64,000 nucleotides of DNA from Perkinsus marinus ATCC 50983 (taxonomy: Eukaryota > Perkinsozoa > Perkinsida > Perkinsidae). The DNA lies in contig NW_003217015.1 of NCBI RefSeq assembly GCF_000006405.1, forward strand, positions 245,548 through 309,547, read 5' to 3'. Below, one piece after another: positions 41,650 through 51,293 of this stretch. Every line of letters begins with the position of its first letter. The stretch's first letter is position 1. The translations under genes and the position numbers were made by a program. The notes under the pieces are model-generated. The model was not told the DNA's origin. It made no database searches and was given only the letters and a program-made list of their open reading frames with translations.

Positions 41650-44478
41650 ATGCCTGCGGTGGTGACACGAGCTCAGCTCGCACCGCTCTTCAGCAGCAGT
41701 CCGGTCTCTCCAGGCAGTGCTATCTGGGATGCCCCTTTGAGTCCGTGGATGCGACGGCCAGAGACCTTAGCGGGGGGCCTCTCGGTCTTGGCTTCTGAGG
41801 TGGAGGTGCGCTGGGAACGGAACCTTGTGGTGCCTCTGGAGCAAACTCTATTGATGTCCGAGGATGACGTTGACTGGTTCCTTGAAGAAATAAAGAAGTT
41901 CAGAGCCGACCAGGAGGCCCCCTCGGGCTCGAGGTTCTTCTCAGCCGCCTTGTGCCGGAGCCTTGCATTGGTCCATGGTCCAGCTCGACGACTCTCTCTA
42001 TTGGAATATCGGTTCATTGAGGTCCTCAAGGAGCTGCAGAGTCTTCCTATGAGCTCTGGTCAGGTGGAGGAGAGCGCTGTCAGCATCACGGACTCGTTCT
42101 TTTGCATCGAGCTCATCCGACCGTGCCAGCCGTATAAGGCAGAGGATGGCAAGACCGTTGTGGTGGAAGAGACAAGGATCTCGGACCTGATCCTGATGGC
42201 GGAGGTCCCATGTTGGTGGGCACCCTATCTCCCTCACTTGGAGGATATGCGCCGACTAAAATCAACCTTTAAGGCCTCCCCGGACACAAGCATGGCCGGG
42301 ACCACTAAGAAGGATGAGGTTGAGCCAGTCCGAGTTGAGTCCATTGTAGAGTTGGATGATAGTGACGAGGAGCCAGAGAAGAAATGTCGGAGGGTGGGCG
42401 AGCAGTTATCGAAGGAAGTCGAGGCCCGGTCAGCAGACGATGGAGTTGTCGTAGAAAGCACTGTGCGGGAGGATGTGCCCTTGCTGAGTCCACCACCGAA
42501 CAATACAGTGGCGGAAGGCCTCAAAGGTTCTCCAAGCATTGTTGAGGAAGAGGTGTATCATCAGGAAGGCGGTAGGCCTATCGATGGAGAGGTTCATCCG
42601 CTCGCTGTGGAGTCCACCCTGGCGACTTCAGCGGCTGAAGTGCTAGAGGAGAGAGCCCAAACTGTTTCCATGGAGGACACCCTCGTCCCAAGGGCACTGG
42701 ACCGTGGTCCTGATGATGTACGCGGACGACGACTAGATTCTGCAGCCGAGGTACCCCGCCCGCCCTCGACTACTGTTCCCCCTTCTCCCTTTGGGGCCTA
42801 TGTCAGCGACCTCCCTGCAAAGCCACCCTTACCGTCCTCTAGCAGGGGTACTGAACACCCCTCGACACCAGGGGTCGGCAGTGCTGCTGTCCCTAGCAAG
42901 AAGTACCCGCCGTCCTCTAGCAGGCCTACTGTACCCCTCTCCGCCCCAGGAGTCCGCAGTTCTGATGTCTCTGCCAAAAAGCCTCTGCCGTCCTCTAGCA
43001 GGCCTACTGCCCCACCCTCTACCCCAGGGGTCCGCAGTACCGATGCCCTGCCCAAGAAGTCTCCGCCCTCCTCTAGCAGGCCTAGTGTTCCCCCATCTAC
43101 ACCAGGGGTCCGCAGTACCGATGCCCTTCCCAAGAAGCCTCCGGCCTCCTCTAGCAGGCCTAGTGTTCCCCCATCTACCCCAGGGGTCCGCAGTACCGAT
43201 GCCCTTCCCAAGAAGCCTCCGGCCTCCTCTAGCAGGCCTAGTGTTCCCCCATCTACCCCAGGGGTCCGCAGTACCGATGCCCTTCCCAAGAGGTCTCCGC
43301 CCTCCTCTAGCAGGCCTAGTGTTCCGACATCTACCCCAGGGGCCCGGAGTACCGATGCCCTCCCCAAGAGGTCTCCGGCCTCCTCTAGCAGGCCTAGTGT
43401 TCCGACATCTACCCCAGGGGCCCGGAGTACCGATGCCCTCCCCAAGAGGTCTCCGGCCTCCTCTAGCAGGCCTAGTGTTCCGACATCTACCCCAGGGGCC
43501 CGGAGTACCGATGCCCTCCCCAAGAGGTCTCCGGCCTCCTCTAGCAGGCCTAGTGTTCCGACATCTACCCCAGGGGCCCGGAGTACCGATGTCCCTGGCA
43601 AGAAGCCCCCGCCGCCCCCTAGTATGCCTAGTATTGCTCCTCTCACCACGGTGGAGAGAGGCAATAACTCCGGAGCGCCGTGTCGCAGCCCTATCCACGT
43701 ATCCGAGTGGGATGGGCAAGATGCCCGGACCCTGGCGTCTCCGATCAGGCCGACTACTGCTACCACTCCCTCTCCTACTTCTGACCCTCCCATGGTCAAT
43801 GCAATACCGCCGTCTACAAGTTGGGTGCCGGCCGCGCCTCATCCTGTCCCCTTCGGACCCTCAGGCAACCCGCCCCCCACGGCGCCACATGCGATCACCG
43901 CGGCGCTGTATCAGGCTATGGCTCGTGCTAAGGCAAGTCCACTGACGGAGGACGATCGAGTAAGGGCGACGGGAACCTCTACGCCATCAGCCAGGAAACG
44001 AAAGCGGAGTCAGAGGAGGGCGCAGGCGTGGGCACGTCAGCGAAGAGCTGAAGAGGGCCTCCGAGGGAAGGGTCGGACACCATCCTCGGCCCCCTCGCAG
44101 AGATCTGGTCCTCGACCATCGACTCGTGGTACAACTCCGCCACCATCAACGTGGTCCAATCAGTCAGGAACCTCTCCGACGCGGCTCGGCAGACCACAAG
44201 CTGTTCCTGTGTCGGCATCCCAGCGACCATTTCGGTACACGTATCAGAGTCCTGCTATCTCTAATAGTGGTCTACAGCTGCGGATGGGACCAACGGGCAA
44301 CTTCAACGACATTGCACCTCCCCGACTGTACTCAGAACCTCCTCGTCCTACCCCTACAGCGTTTCGACCGAAGCAGGAGTTGCCGGCGGCCCCGTCGACT
44401 TCTCGAGTACGGATCCCCCAAGACGGTGCCAAGATTGAAGTTCCATGCGAGTTTATACCATACAAGAACCCCTCTTAG
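41650..44478 (+). CDS. Pro/Ser-rich tandem-repeat protein
   Basis: A frame of 943 codons from ATG 41650 (MPAVVTRAQLAPLFSS); in-frame codons continue upstream to 41590 and an upstream exon is possible. Residues 1 to about 200 look folded (EDDVDWFLEEIKKF, ALCRSLALVHGPARRLSLLE). An acidic stretch (ELDDSDEEPEKK) follows, then ten 26-residue repeats (SSSRPSVPPSTPGVRSTDAL...) encoded at 42835-43614, then a basic, Pro-rich end. The repeats look disordered. No domain is recognised. It lies 0.3 kb after the membrane-protein gene on the same strand and may be part of the same locus. Long frames on the opposite strand are repeat shadows. Confidence 0.7.
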   Translation: MPAVVTRAQLAPLFSSSPVSPGSAIWDAPLSPWMRRPETLAGGLSVLASEVEVRWERNLVVPLEQTLLMSEDDVDWFLEEIKKFRADQEAPSGSRFFSAALCRSLALVHGPARRLSLLEYRFIEVLKELQSLPMSSGQVEESAVSITDSFFCIELIRPCQPYKAEDGKTVVVEETRISDLILMAEVPCWWAPYLPHLEDMRRLKSTFKASPDTSMAGTTKKDEVEPVRVESIVELDDSDEEPEKKCRRVGEQLSKEVEARSADDGVVVESTVREDVPLLSPPPNNTVAEGLKGSPSIVEEEVYHQEGGRPIDGEVHPLAVESTLATSAAEVLEERAQTVSMEDTLVPRALDRGPDDVRGRRLDSAAEVPRPPSTTVPPSPFGAYVSDLPAKPPLPSSSRGTEHPSTPGVGSAAVPSKKYPPSSSRPTVPLSAPGVRSSDVSAKKPLPSSSRPTAPPSTPGVRSTDALPKKSPPSSSRPSVPPSTPGVRSTDALPKKPPASSSRPSVPPSTPGVRSTDALPKKPPASSSRPSVPPSTPGVRSTDALPKRSPPSSSRPSVPTSTPGARSTDALPKRSPASSSRPSVPTSTPGARSTDALPKRSPASSSRPSVPTSTPGARSTDALPKRSPASSSRPSVPTSTPGARSTDVPGKKPPPPPSMPSIAPLTTVERGNNSGAPCRSPIHVSEWDGQDARTLASPIRPTTATTPSPTSDPPMVNAIPPSTSWVPAAPHPVPFGPSGNPPPTAPHAITAALYQAMARAKASPLTEDDRVRATGTSTPSARKRKRSQRRAQAWARQRRAEEGLRGKGRTPSSAPSQRSGPRPSTRGTTPPPSTWSNQSGTSPTRLGRPQAVPVSASQRPFRYTYQSPAISNSGLQLRMGPTGNFNDIAPPRLYSEPPRPTPTAFRPKQELPAAPSTSRVRIPQDGAKIEVPCEFIPYKNPS
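42835..43614 (+). repeat. Ten 78-bp tandem repeats (minisatellite in coding sequence)
   Basis: Units start with TCCTCTAGCAGG at 42835, 42913, 42991, 43069, 43147, 43225, 43303, 43381, 43459 and 43537. The last four to five are nearly identical and the first three most diverged, suggesting growth by unequal exchange at the 3' end. 78 is a multiple of 3, so copy-number change keeps the frame. Confidence 0.95.
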
Positions 44479-45380
44479 ATTGGTCCTCGGGGTCGATAAC
44501 TTTACCGATATGACTGTGTGCTATACCATTGGTCTCTAGCGATTGTATCCGCTTCGTTTCAAGGTGTATGAGTTCGATTCAGTGTCAATTACGGCACGCA
44601 ATATTTCCCACAGTGGATCATTATGATACAATGTGAGAGCTATTGCGTCATACAGTGTGTATGAGCAGTGGTCATTGACAACTTCTAGTTCACCGTTCAC
44701 TCCAACGGCCTCTACAGGCCTCTCCCGTTTACCACAGGGTGGATGGTCGTCGTTGTCGACTTGATGTCCCTCGAGGATGAGTCGGAGCCTGTGGCAATCC
44801 TCAGCTTAGCCCTACGATACCTCGGACAACTACTGTAGTTTGGAGTCAAGACTCCCCCTTGGTATCCATCAGGCCGCCGATAATGTTTGACCGTCAGGGT
44901 GTCACATCAGGCATGAGACCTTCGGATTCACGCTCGATCCGGAGCCTGTGACTGAGGGCTGACTGTGACTGGAGACCACCGGAGACCCTTGGGGCTTGTC
45001 CTTAGTGATTGTCTTCGGTTCCGGCGGTATGAATGATGATCGAGATGACGAGGGGATCCGCTTCAAACCTGTCACAACTTGTGACTCACAAGCTGTTTGT
45101 GTCCTCCGTATGGACATCTGTGTCGCTGGCGAGAAAGCCTCGACAGACCACAATTCCTCACATTACTTTCACGTGGCCTAAAGTGTACATTTTCTAATGC
45201 ATTAGTAATCGGTCATCAATCTGGAGAATTCCTCATGCGAAAACTCTATTGATTGAACCGAGCACTGGGAAGAAATCTCCACACAAGAATCAATCTGGTT
45301 CTTGCGCGAAGAGAGACGATCAAGGCTCTCATGGAGGAGCGGATATGAAAGAATAACTGTCTCATAACCATCATCATTAA
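44479..45380. other. Intergenic, no gene recognised
   Basis: Short frames on both strands have no domain or splice support. Confidence 0.4.
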
Positions 45381-45993
45381 GCTCAAATGCTCAACAACCC
45401 TCCCTCTCTTTGATGATATTTGTTCGAGTAAGTCCATTCAGCGTTGTGACTTGAACTAAGCCGATTCCAAGCCGTGAGTTCTCCCAAGCCGCTATTCGTC
45501 TCACTTATGTATCGCTGAATGCGGAAGGTGTGCACTGACGCGAATGACGCATCAATTGCAAGATGAGTTGTTTCATCATTGGAAAATGAATTCTACAAGG
45601 TCCAGTGTGACGTAAAATCGTTGTATTACTCAGCGAACGCGTGAGAGTTTCGTCGATTTTATTGTCACTCTTGGTTGTAACATAACTGAATTATTGCATG
45701 CTTAAATTCTAAAGGTCAAAACTTGCTTGTAACATTGTGGCTCCTGTCTGCCCGCTTGTCAAACGTTAGCGGCCTGTGCAGCATAGGGGAGGTTATAGTC
45801 CCATCGCAGTCATCATGACAACTCAACCAAACGAAAGTATCAGGGAGTGAGCTCTACGGAATGAAAATGCGGAATGGAAAAAATTCAGACCTATGGCTGA
45901 GTATTTAGGGCGGTAACTGCTTCCCCCTAGTGTAGCATCAGTACGGGCGAGCTCAAAATCTGCTCAAAAGTTACTGTACCCATTCGAAGGCCT

Positions 45994-46474
45994 CTAATCA
46001 GACATATCGGTGAGCGTCTCAGCGTCCACGTCATCCGCCTGCACCTTGCGCATGTTCGTATCCCACGGGCCTTTGCATCTCGCAAGCATGCGGGGCACGT
46101 TATTGATGATCATGTTGAGCTCGTCGGTGGTCTCGTTATGCCTCGTGGCGGCGAATTGCTCCTTGGTGAAGTAGAACCCGCTGAAGTCACGATTCATAAC
46201 GTAGGGCTGAGGGGCATCGTAGCAAGGGTTGTAGTGCATTGGTACTTTCTCCAACCCGCGCTTATGCCTCCAGGCGAGGAATGAACCATCGCCAGTTGTA
46301 CTGCTCGTACTTCATGAAATGCTCGTTCAAGAAAGTGACTTCGTGGCGAACATACAACTTCTTCAAAAATCCACCATAGGTAATCTCGATGCAGTTCTTG
46401 CTGGGAAGATCGTCAATGAGCTTACCAACCACTGAGGTTATGAAAAGAGCGAGGAAGAGGATGGGAGAACCCAT
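45994..46474 (-). pseudogene. Small secreted protein, frameshifted copy
   Basis: Minus strand from ATG 46474 (MGSPILFLALFITSVVG signal peptide) through YVRHEVTFLNEHFMKYEQYN, then a one-base insertion near 46270 (CCAGGCGAGG where the other copy has CCAGATAGG) moves the remainder (KVPMHYNPCYDAPQPYVMNR to the stop at 45994) into another frame. It is otherwise very similar to the intact copy at 49485-49952. The loss is therefore recent. Confidence 0.8.
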
Positions 46475-46633
46475 TGGATGTTCCTGAGGAAACCTGACCA
46501 GCAACTGAGAAATCAACAGTTGAAGTTCTATCCTCATAACGACACTCGGGAGCGCGACATTTCAGCTCGCGAGAAGGTGTTCTGTCTCTGACCTTGCATT
46601 CCGGCTTTGATGGCCGCTTGAGGTATTGCACCA

Positions 46634-46720
46634 CGTGACGCGATTCTTGTTCGTGCCTCGTGACGCGATTCTTGTTCGTTCCTCGTGACGCGATTCTTGT
46701 TCGTTCCTCGTGGCGCGATA
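46634..46720. repeat. 25-bp tandem repeats upstream of secreted-protein copy
   Basis: CGTGACGCGATTCTTGTTCG plus five bases is repeated at 46634, 46659 and 46684, with a partial fourth at 46709. The intact paralogue has the same array with two and a half units at 50108. The array lies about 160 bases upstream of the ATG, so it may be a promoter element array. Confidence 0.85.
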
Positions 46721-46947
46721 CCGTTGTCTCCATATTTCGGCCGTAATGGGTCAACCATTTGAACGAACCTGAGCAGCTCAAGCGGAAAAATACTGGACAG
46801 CTTGAGATCTTCTTTTCGCTGTAGGAGATCCAAGGTTACATGGCTTATTTTTCATGGTAGAAGATTGGTATGGGAAATTCCCATCGATTCCCCGTCAGAC
46901 TGACGTGCGTCGCCATTGGGCACCAGTTGTCGCCAATGCGTGGTTGG

Positions 46948-47222
46948 AGTGCTCCTCTAGCAGGCCTAGTGTTCCCCCATCTACCCTAGGGCTCCGCAGT
47001 ACCGACGTCCCTGGCAAGAAGCCTCCGCCGCCTCCTAGTATGCCTAGTATTGCTCTTCTCATCACGGTGGAGAGAGGCAGTAACTCAGGAGCGCCGTGTC
47101 GCAGTCCTATCCACGTATCCGGGTTGGATGGGCAAGATTCCCGGACCCTGGGAGCGTCTCCGATCAGGCCGACTACCGCTACCACTCCCTCTCCTACTTC
47201 TGACCCTCCCATGGTCAATGGT
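46948..47222 (+). pseudogene. Detached fragment of the 78-bp-repeat protein gene
   Basis: TCCTCTAGCAGGCCTAGTG and the following 270 bases closely match 43537-43800, including the last repeat unit and the downstream HVSGLDGQDSRTL-like stretch. It is fused directly to the end of duplication unit 1 and followed by a perfect hairpin. It has no promoter or complete gene. Confidence 0.88.
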
Positions 47223-47232
47223 ATATAAGATC

Positions 47233-47281
47233 TGTACTGGAAACTGTCAGTGACAAGTTATCACTGACAGTTTCCAGTACA
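47233..47281. repeat. Perfect hairpin, 21-bp arms, 7-base loop
   Basis: TGTACTGGAAACTGTCAGTG plus A, loop CAAGTTA, then the exact complement. A further GGTTGTCACTGACAACC follows. It marks the end of the detached gene fragment and looks like a small foldback element or repaired break. Confidence 0.9.
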
Positions 47282-47389
47282 TTTGGTTGTCACTGACAAC
47301 CAGATTTGCCGATAGCGACCCAACGGCAGAGATGAACAAGACGTTTAAGCTCCCTGATGATAATGGTAAGGTGAAACCATCTAGCGTTC

Positions 47390-48460
47390 TGACTAGAGCT
47401 GAACAAATTACAATCACGAGCCGCTATACGTCTCACTCGTGTATCACTGGACGCAGAACTTCTGCGGCAGAAGGTATGTACCGACACGATTGGCGCATCA
47501 CTTGGGAGATGTGTAGTCTCATCATTGAAGAGAGAATCTTGGGAGATCCGTGGTAGTGTAAAATCGTTGTCTTACTCAACGAACGCGTACGAGTCAATCT
47601 TAACTCTCAAAAAAAGAATCGAACGAAATTTTCATTGTAACAGACTTAGATTTCAATTACCAATCATGATTGTAACATCATTTAGTTATGATATACATGA
47701 ATTCTCAAAGTCTACTACTTGGAACACTGTGATTCTTGCCTTGAAAGTTGTCTAACCTGCACGGGAAAAGGTGTAGTCCCATCGCATTCGTTGTGAAAAT
47801 AAACGAGGCTATTAAGGAGCGAGCTCCACTGGTGTCAGTCGTAGACGCAGGAATTCTACTTCCAATCTTCCTCCCGACTCTTGCTTCTCAACACTACTCT
47901 CAGGCATTTGGTTGCAATAGCCATGAGTATATACTAAGGCAATCACTGATCAGCATAGCTGATTGTAAGTCTTGAACACAGCCAGTGAATACAGCTTAGT
48001 GATGGCACCATCGATCAACAGGGCAAACACAGATAACGGCTGATGATCAGGTTATGGTGACTTACGGCGGGCCCTTGCACCACGGAAAGTCGTAAAGATT
48101 AAAAATACCTCGCCTGAGGCAAGTATAGTGAAAGAAAATTCAGACTCATTGATGGATACAGCAATGCGGTAACTGCTTACTCCTGATGCAGCGTCATTAC
48201 GAGACAAGCTGAGAATCTGCTCAACAATTAGTAGTTGTCAATCACCATACCCATTCCATGGCCTCTAATCGGACATATCCGCGATCATCTCAGAGTCCAT
48301 AACCCCGGTCCGCACCTTAAGCAGGCTCGTATCCCGTGGGCCTTTGCATCTTGGAAACATGCGGGTCACATTTGTAATATCAACCCAACACGGAAGGTAT
48401 CCGTATTACCCACGAGCTTGTTATCATGTTTTCGAGGTCCAGGAATACATGGTTGATTTC
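47390..48460. repeat. Segmental duplication unit 2 (decayed)
   Basis: Contains TAAAATCGTTGTCTTACTCAACGAACGCGTA, GGTGTAGTCCCATCGCAT and, at about 48240-48400, a remnant matching the 3' end of the secreted-protein gene (CCATTCCATGGCCTCTAATCGG and following). No open frame survives. Confidence 0.7.
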
Positions 48461-49484
48461 CCGTATTGCACTAAAATCAGTTTCTTGGTGTAAAACGCGC
48501 TTGAGTTCGCATAGCGATTCTCATGCGTGCATTTCGGGTGTCGGGCAACGTGAATCCGGATGGGGCTACCTATCTTGAGTACTCAAGGTTCCCTGAGCTT
48601 GGTGGACTCGAGGTCCCCGAGAGTATCGCTTCCTTGATCTCTTAGGGCGTCACCTCTAAGGGTCGAGTCGACCTGCCATCATGATTAGCTAGAGATCAGT
48701 ACTGACGGACGAGCCGCTATCTATACTGGACGTTGTCAAAGACATTTAAGTACTGCGGGGAGCCAACGGAAGGTTCTCAAGCTCTTTGATGGTACAGGAA
48801 AGGCCATCCAGCGCTCGAAATTGAGCTGGGTTGCGTTACAGAGCTGCTACATCTAGGATGCGTATTGTTGAAGAATCTCCGCCGAGTAGCGAAGGAACTG
48901 GTTAGTCGAGTGTCTCGCTTGCGGCGTCATACTCTCTAAAATTTTGGGGGGAAATGCCTAAAACGGATAAGTCCAAGCTATGATAGACGAGTAGTTCACT
49001 CGGATCCGGTGTAGCCTGATGTCTTTGTAATACTCAATACGCGTGAGAGTTTCGCGAATCTTCATTGTCTGTCAAGGTTGTGATATATTCTGGTAGTGGC
49101 GAACTTGGATCATATTGTCATTCTTGATTGTAACATAATTGAATTGTGGCATGCTTGAGTTCACAAGGTCATACTTGCTGGTAACACAGTCAGTCCTGCC
49201 TGCTCACTTGTCAAACTTACACGGCCTGTGCAGCACGGAGAAAGGTGTAGTCCCATCGCAATCATTATGACAACTCAACCAAGCGGAACCTTTAAAGAGC
49301 GAGAACGAAAAATAAAGAAGATGCGGAAAAAAATACCTCATCCGAGATAAGGATGATGAAAGAAGATCCAGATCTAGGACGAGTATTTGAAATATCAGGG
49401 CGGTACCTGCTTTTCCCTACCGTAGCGTCAGTACGGACCAAGCTCAAAACTTGCCTAACAGTTACCATACCCATTCCATGCCCA
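48461..49484. other. Left part of duplication unit 3, no gene
   Basis: No coding region is supported. The GAGTTTCGCGAATCTTCATTGTC and GTGTAGTCCCATCGCAATC blocks are shared with the other two units. Confidence 0.5.
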
Positions 49485-49952
49485 CTAATCGGAAACATCG
49501 GGCATCGCCTCAGCGTCCACGACACTGGCCGGCACCTTGCGCATGTTCGAGATTGGGCACCTTGCAAGCATGCGGGGCACATTGTCGATCATCATGTTGA
49601 GCTCATCGGTGGTCTCGTTATGTCTCATGGCGGCAAATTGCTCCTTGGTGAAGTAGAACCCGCTGAAGTCACGATCCATAACGTAGGGCTGAGGGGCATC
49701 GTAGCAAGGGTTGTAGTGCATTGGTACTTTCTCCAACCCGCGCTTATGCCTCCAGATAGGAATGAACCATCGCCAGTTGTACTGCTCGTACTTCATGAAA
49801 TGCTCGTTCAAGAAAGTGACTTCGTGGCGAACATACAGCTTATCAAAAAATCCACCATAGACAATCTCGATGCAGTACTTACTGGGAAGATGGTCAGGGA
49901 GCTTACCAACCACTGAGGTTATGAAAAGAGCGAGGAAGAGGATGGGAGAAGC
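49485..49952 (-). CDS. Small secreted protein, intact copy
   Basis: 155 residues from ATG 49952. The first 17 residues (MASPILFLALFITSVVG) form a clear signal peptide. The mature part contains CIEIVYGGFFDKLYVRHEV, KYEQYNWRWFIPIWRHKR, MHYNPCYDAPQPYVMDRD and HNETTDELNMMIDN, with three cysteines and one N-glycosylation-type site (NET). No introns or domain are recognised. ATG 49952 is preferred over the in-frame 49997 because it places the signal peptide at the N-terminus and agrees with the paralogue. Probably an extracellular or surface protein of a lineage-specific family. Confidence 0.75.
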   Translation of the reverse strand, partial: ASPILFLALFITSVVGKLPDHLPSKYCIEIVYGGFFDKLYVRHEVTFLNEHFMKYEQYNWRWFIPIWRHKRGLEKVPMHYNPCYDAPQPYVMDRDFSGFYFTKEQFAAMRHNETTDELNMMIDNVPRMLARCPISNMRKVPASVVDAEAMPDVSD

Positions 49953-49996
49953 CATTGGATGTTCCTGCGGAAACCTGACCAGCAACTGAGAAATCA

Positions 49997-50881
49997 ACAG
50001 TTGGAGTTCTATCCTCGTAACGACACACGGGAGCGCGACATTTCAGCTCGCGAGAAGGTGTTCTGTCTCTGACCTTGCATTCCGGCGTTGATGGCCGCTT
50101 GAGCACACGTGACGCGATTCACATTTGTTCCTCGTGACGCGATTCTCGTTTGTTCTTCGTGGCGCGATACCGTTGTCTTCACGTTTCGGCGTGACCCATA
50201 ATGGATTACCCGTTTGAATGAAAAGAAAGGTTCTTGCCAGTTAATCCGAAGCTTTATCGCCATCGGAATGCTTGCATGAGAATTCTAATACCGTGAGGGC
50301 AGCTAAAGTACCAAGGCAGACGTTAGGAAGGCAATATTGGGGAAATATCTGCTTGTGCGATGCCGCATCACACGCATCGCCGATGCGTGTCAGCGTGCGC
50401 CGGGCGCACATTCAATAGGGCGTGAATCCCGCCCTAGTGAATGTGCGCGCTGCTTCCCGAGGATCCTGCCGCGGGATCACGCGCATTGATTTCGTTCGCC
50501 GATCATTGTCCACATATTTGTCTGCTCGGATGATCCCTGAGCAGCTCAAGCGGAAAAATACTGGGCAGCTCAAGATCTTCTCATCGCTAAAGGAGATCCA
50601 CAGGTACATGTCTCATTTTTCATGGTAGAAGATTCCCCGTCAGACTGACGTGTGTCGCAATTGGGCGCCAGTGGAGCCAATGCGTGGTAGGAGTCTCTGC
50701 GTTCTGTTTAACCTTATTCGGCGAAGCCTCTTAGCTGTTATTGCTCCTAGACTGTGTGTGAATCGAATCCGTTCGATTGTTATCAGCCAACTTCGATGGT
50801 TGATCATGCGATACTTCCTGTGTGGAGTGAGCGGGGGCATATTTCACGAGGACCCATAAGGAGCAAACATCATAGGGCGCC
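49997..50881. other. Promoter side of the secreted-protein gene and spacer
   Basis: Contains the 25-bp repeats at 50108-50157 plus a partial unit, and a palindromic ACACGCATCGCCGATGCGTGT near 50370. Apart from duplication-unit similarity there is no recognised gene. Confidence 0.5.
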
Positions 50882-51085
50882 TTACGGTTTCTTTGCAACG
50901 TAATTCCACGTCTTTACGATTTTCATCGAGGCACAGTAGTGTTGAGAGAGTGTGAGGTGGACGTCATTAAGTTCCATGGCTCCTGATGGAAATCCTCCGG
51001 TTCGTTGTTTTGGTGATACTTTCTCCTTTGTTGCCGCATTCCTACGGGACCTCACATTATCCACTGGAGTATTTACTATGCTCAA
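50882..51085 (-). CDS. Possible small ORF or last exon, unknown
   Basis: A minus-strand open stretch ending at 50882 reads like protein (RSRRNAATKEKVSPKQRTGG then AMELNDVHLTLSQHYCAS) but lacks an ATG at its start, so it would need an upstream exon. No domain is recognised. Confidence 0.25.
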   Translation of the reverse strand: MSIVNTPVDNVRSRRNAATKEKVSPKQRTGGFPSGAMELNDVHLTLSQHYCASMKIVKTWNYVAKKP

Positions 51086-51293
51086 TTGGTTGCACTCACT
51101 GCCAGTGAGTCACTGGTCACTTAGGTTGGCAGAGGAGAGCAAGTGGACGAGGCAACCTCCGAGAGCGGAGGGAGTGTTAGCGAACCGACTCAGTTGACTC
51201 TGCAGTTGTACTGTCCTAGCGCTCTGCTGTTAATCCACAACCGAGCGACATGTCACTTGAATTACTGAACGCGAAACAGCAAAGAAACGCTTG

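Larger units (their letters stand above)
45400..46950. repeat. Segmental duplication unit 1
   Basis: This unit shares many blocks with 48.7-50.7 kb: the AACGCGTGAGAGTTTCG stretch, GTAGTCCCATCGCA, the secreted-protein gene, its 25-bp promoter repeats, and GACTGACGTG near the right end. Unit 2 at about 47.4-48.5 kb is a more decayed copy. Confidence 0.75.

Noticed and set aside
42798-43842. Two long open frames on the minus strand (333 and 337 codons) across the repeat region
   Set aside because: They arise because a 78-bp repeat, a multiple of three and GC-rich, stays open in several frames. The plus-strand frame alone has non-repetitive coding sequence on both sides.
42791-43945. 384-codon plus-strand frame overlapping the repeat protein
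   Set aside because: It is a shifted shadow of the same repeats and does not extend into the flanking folded region.
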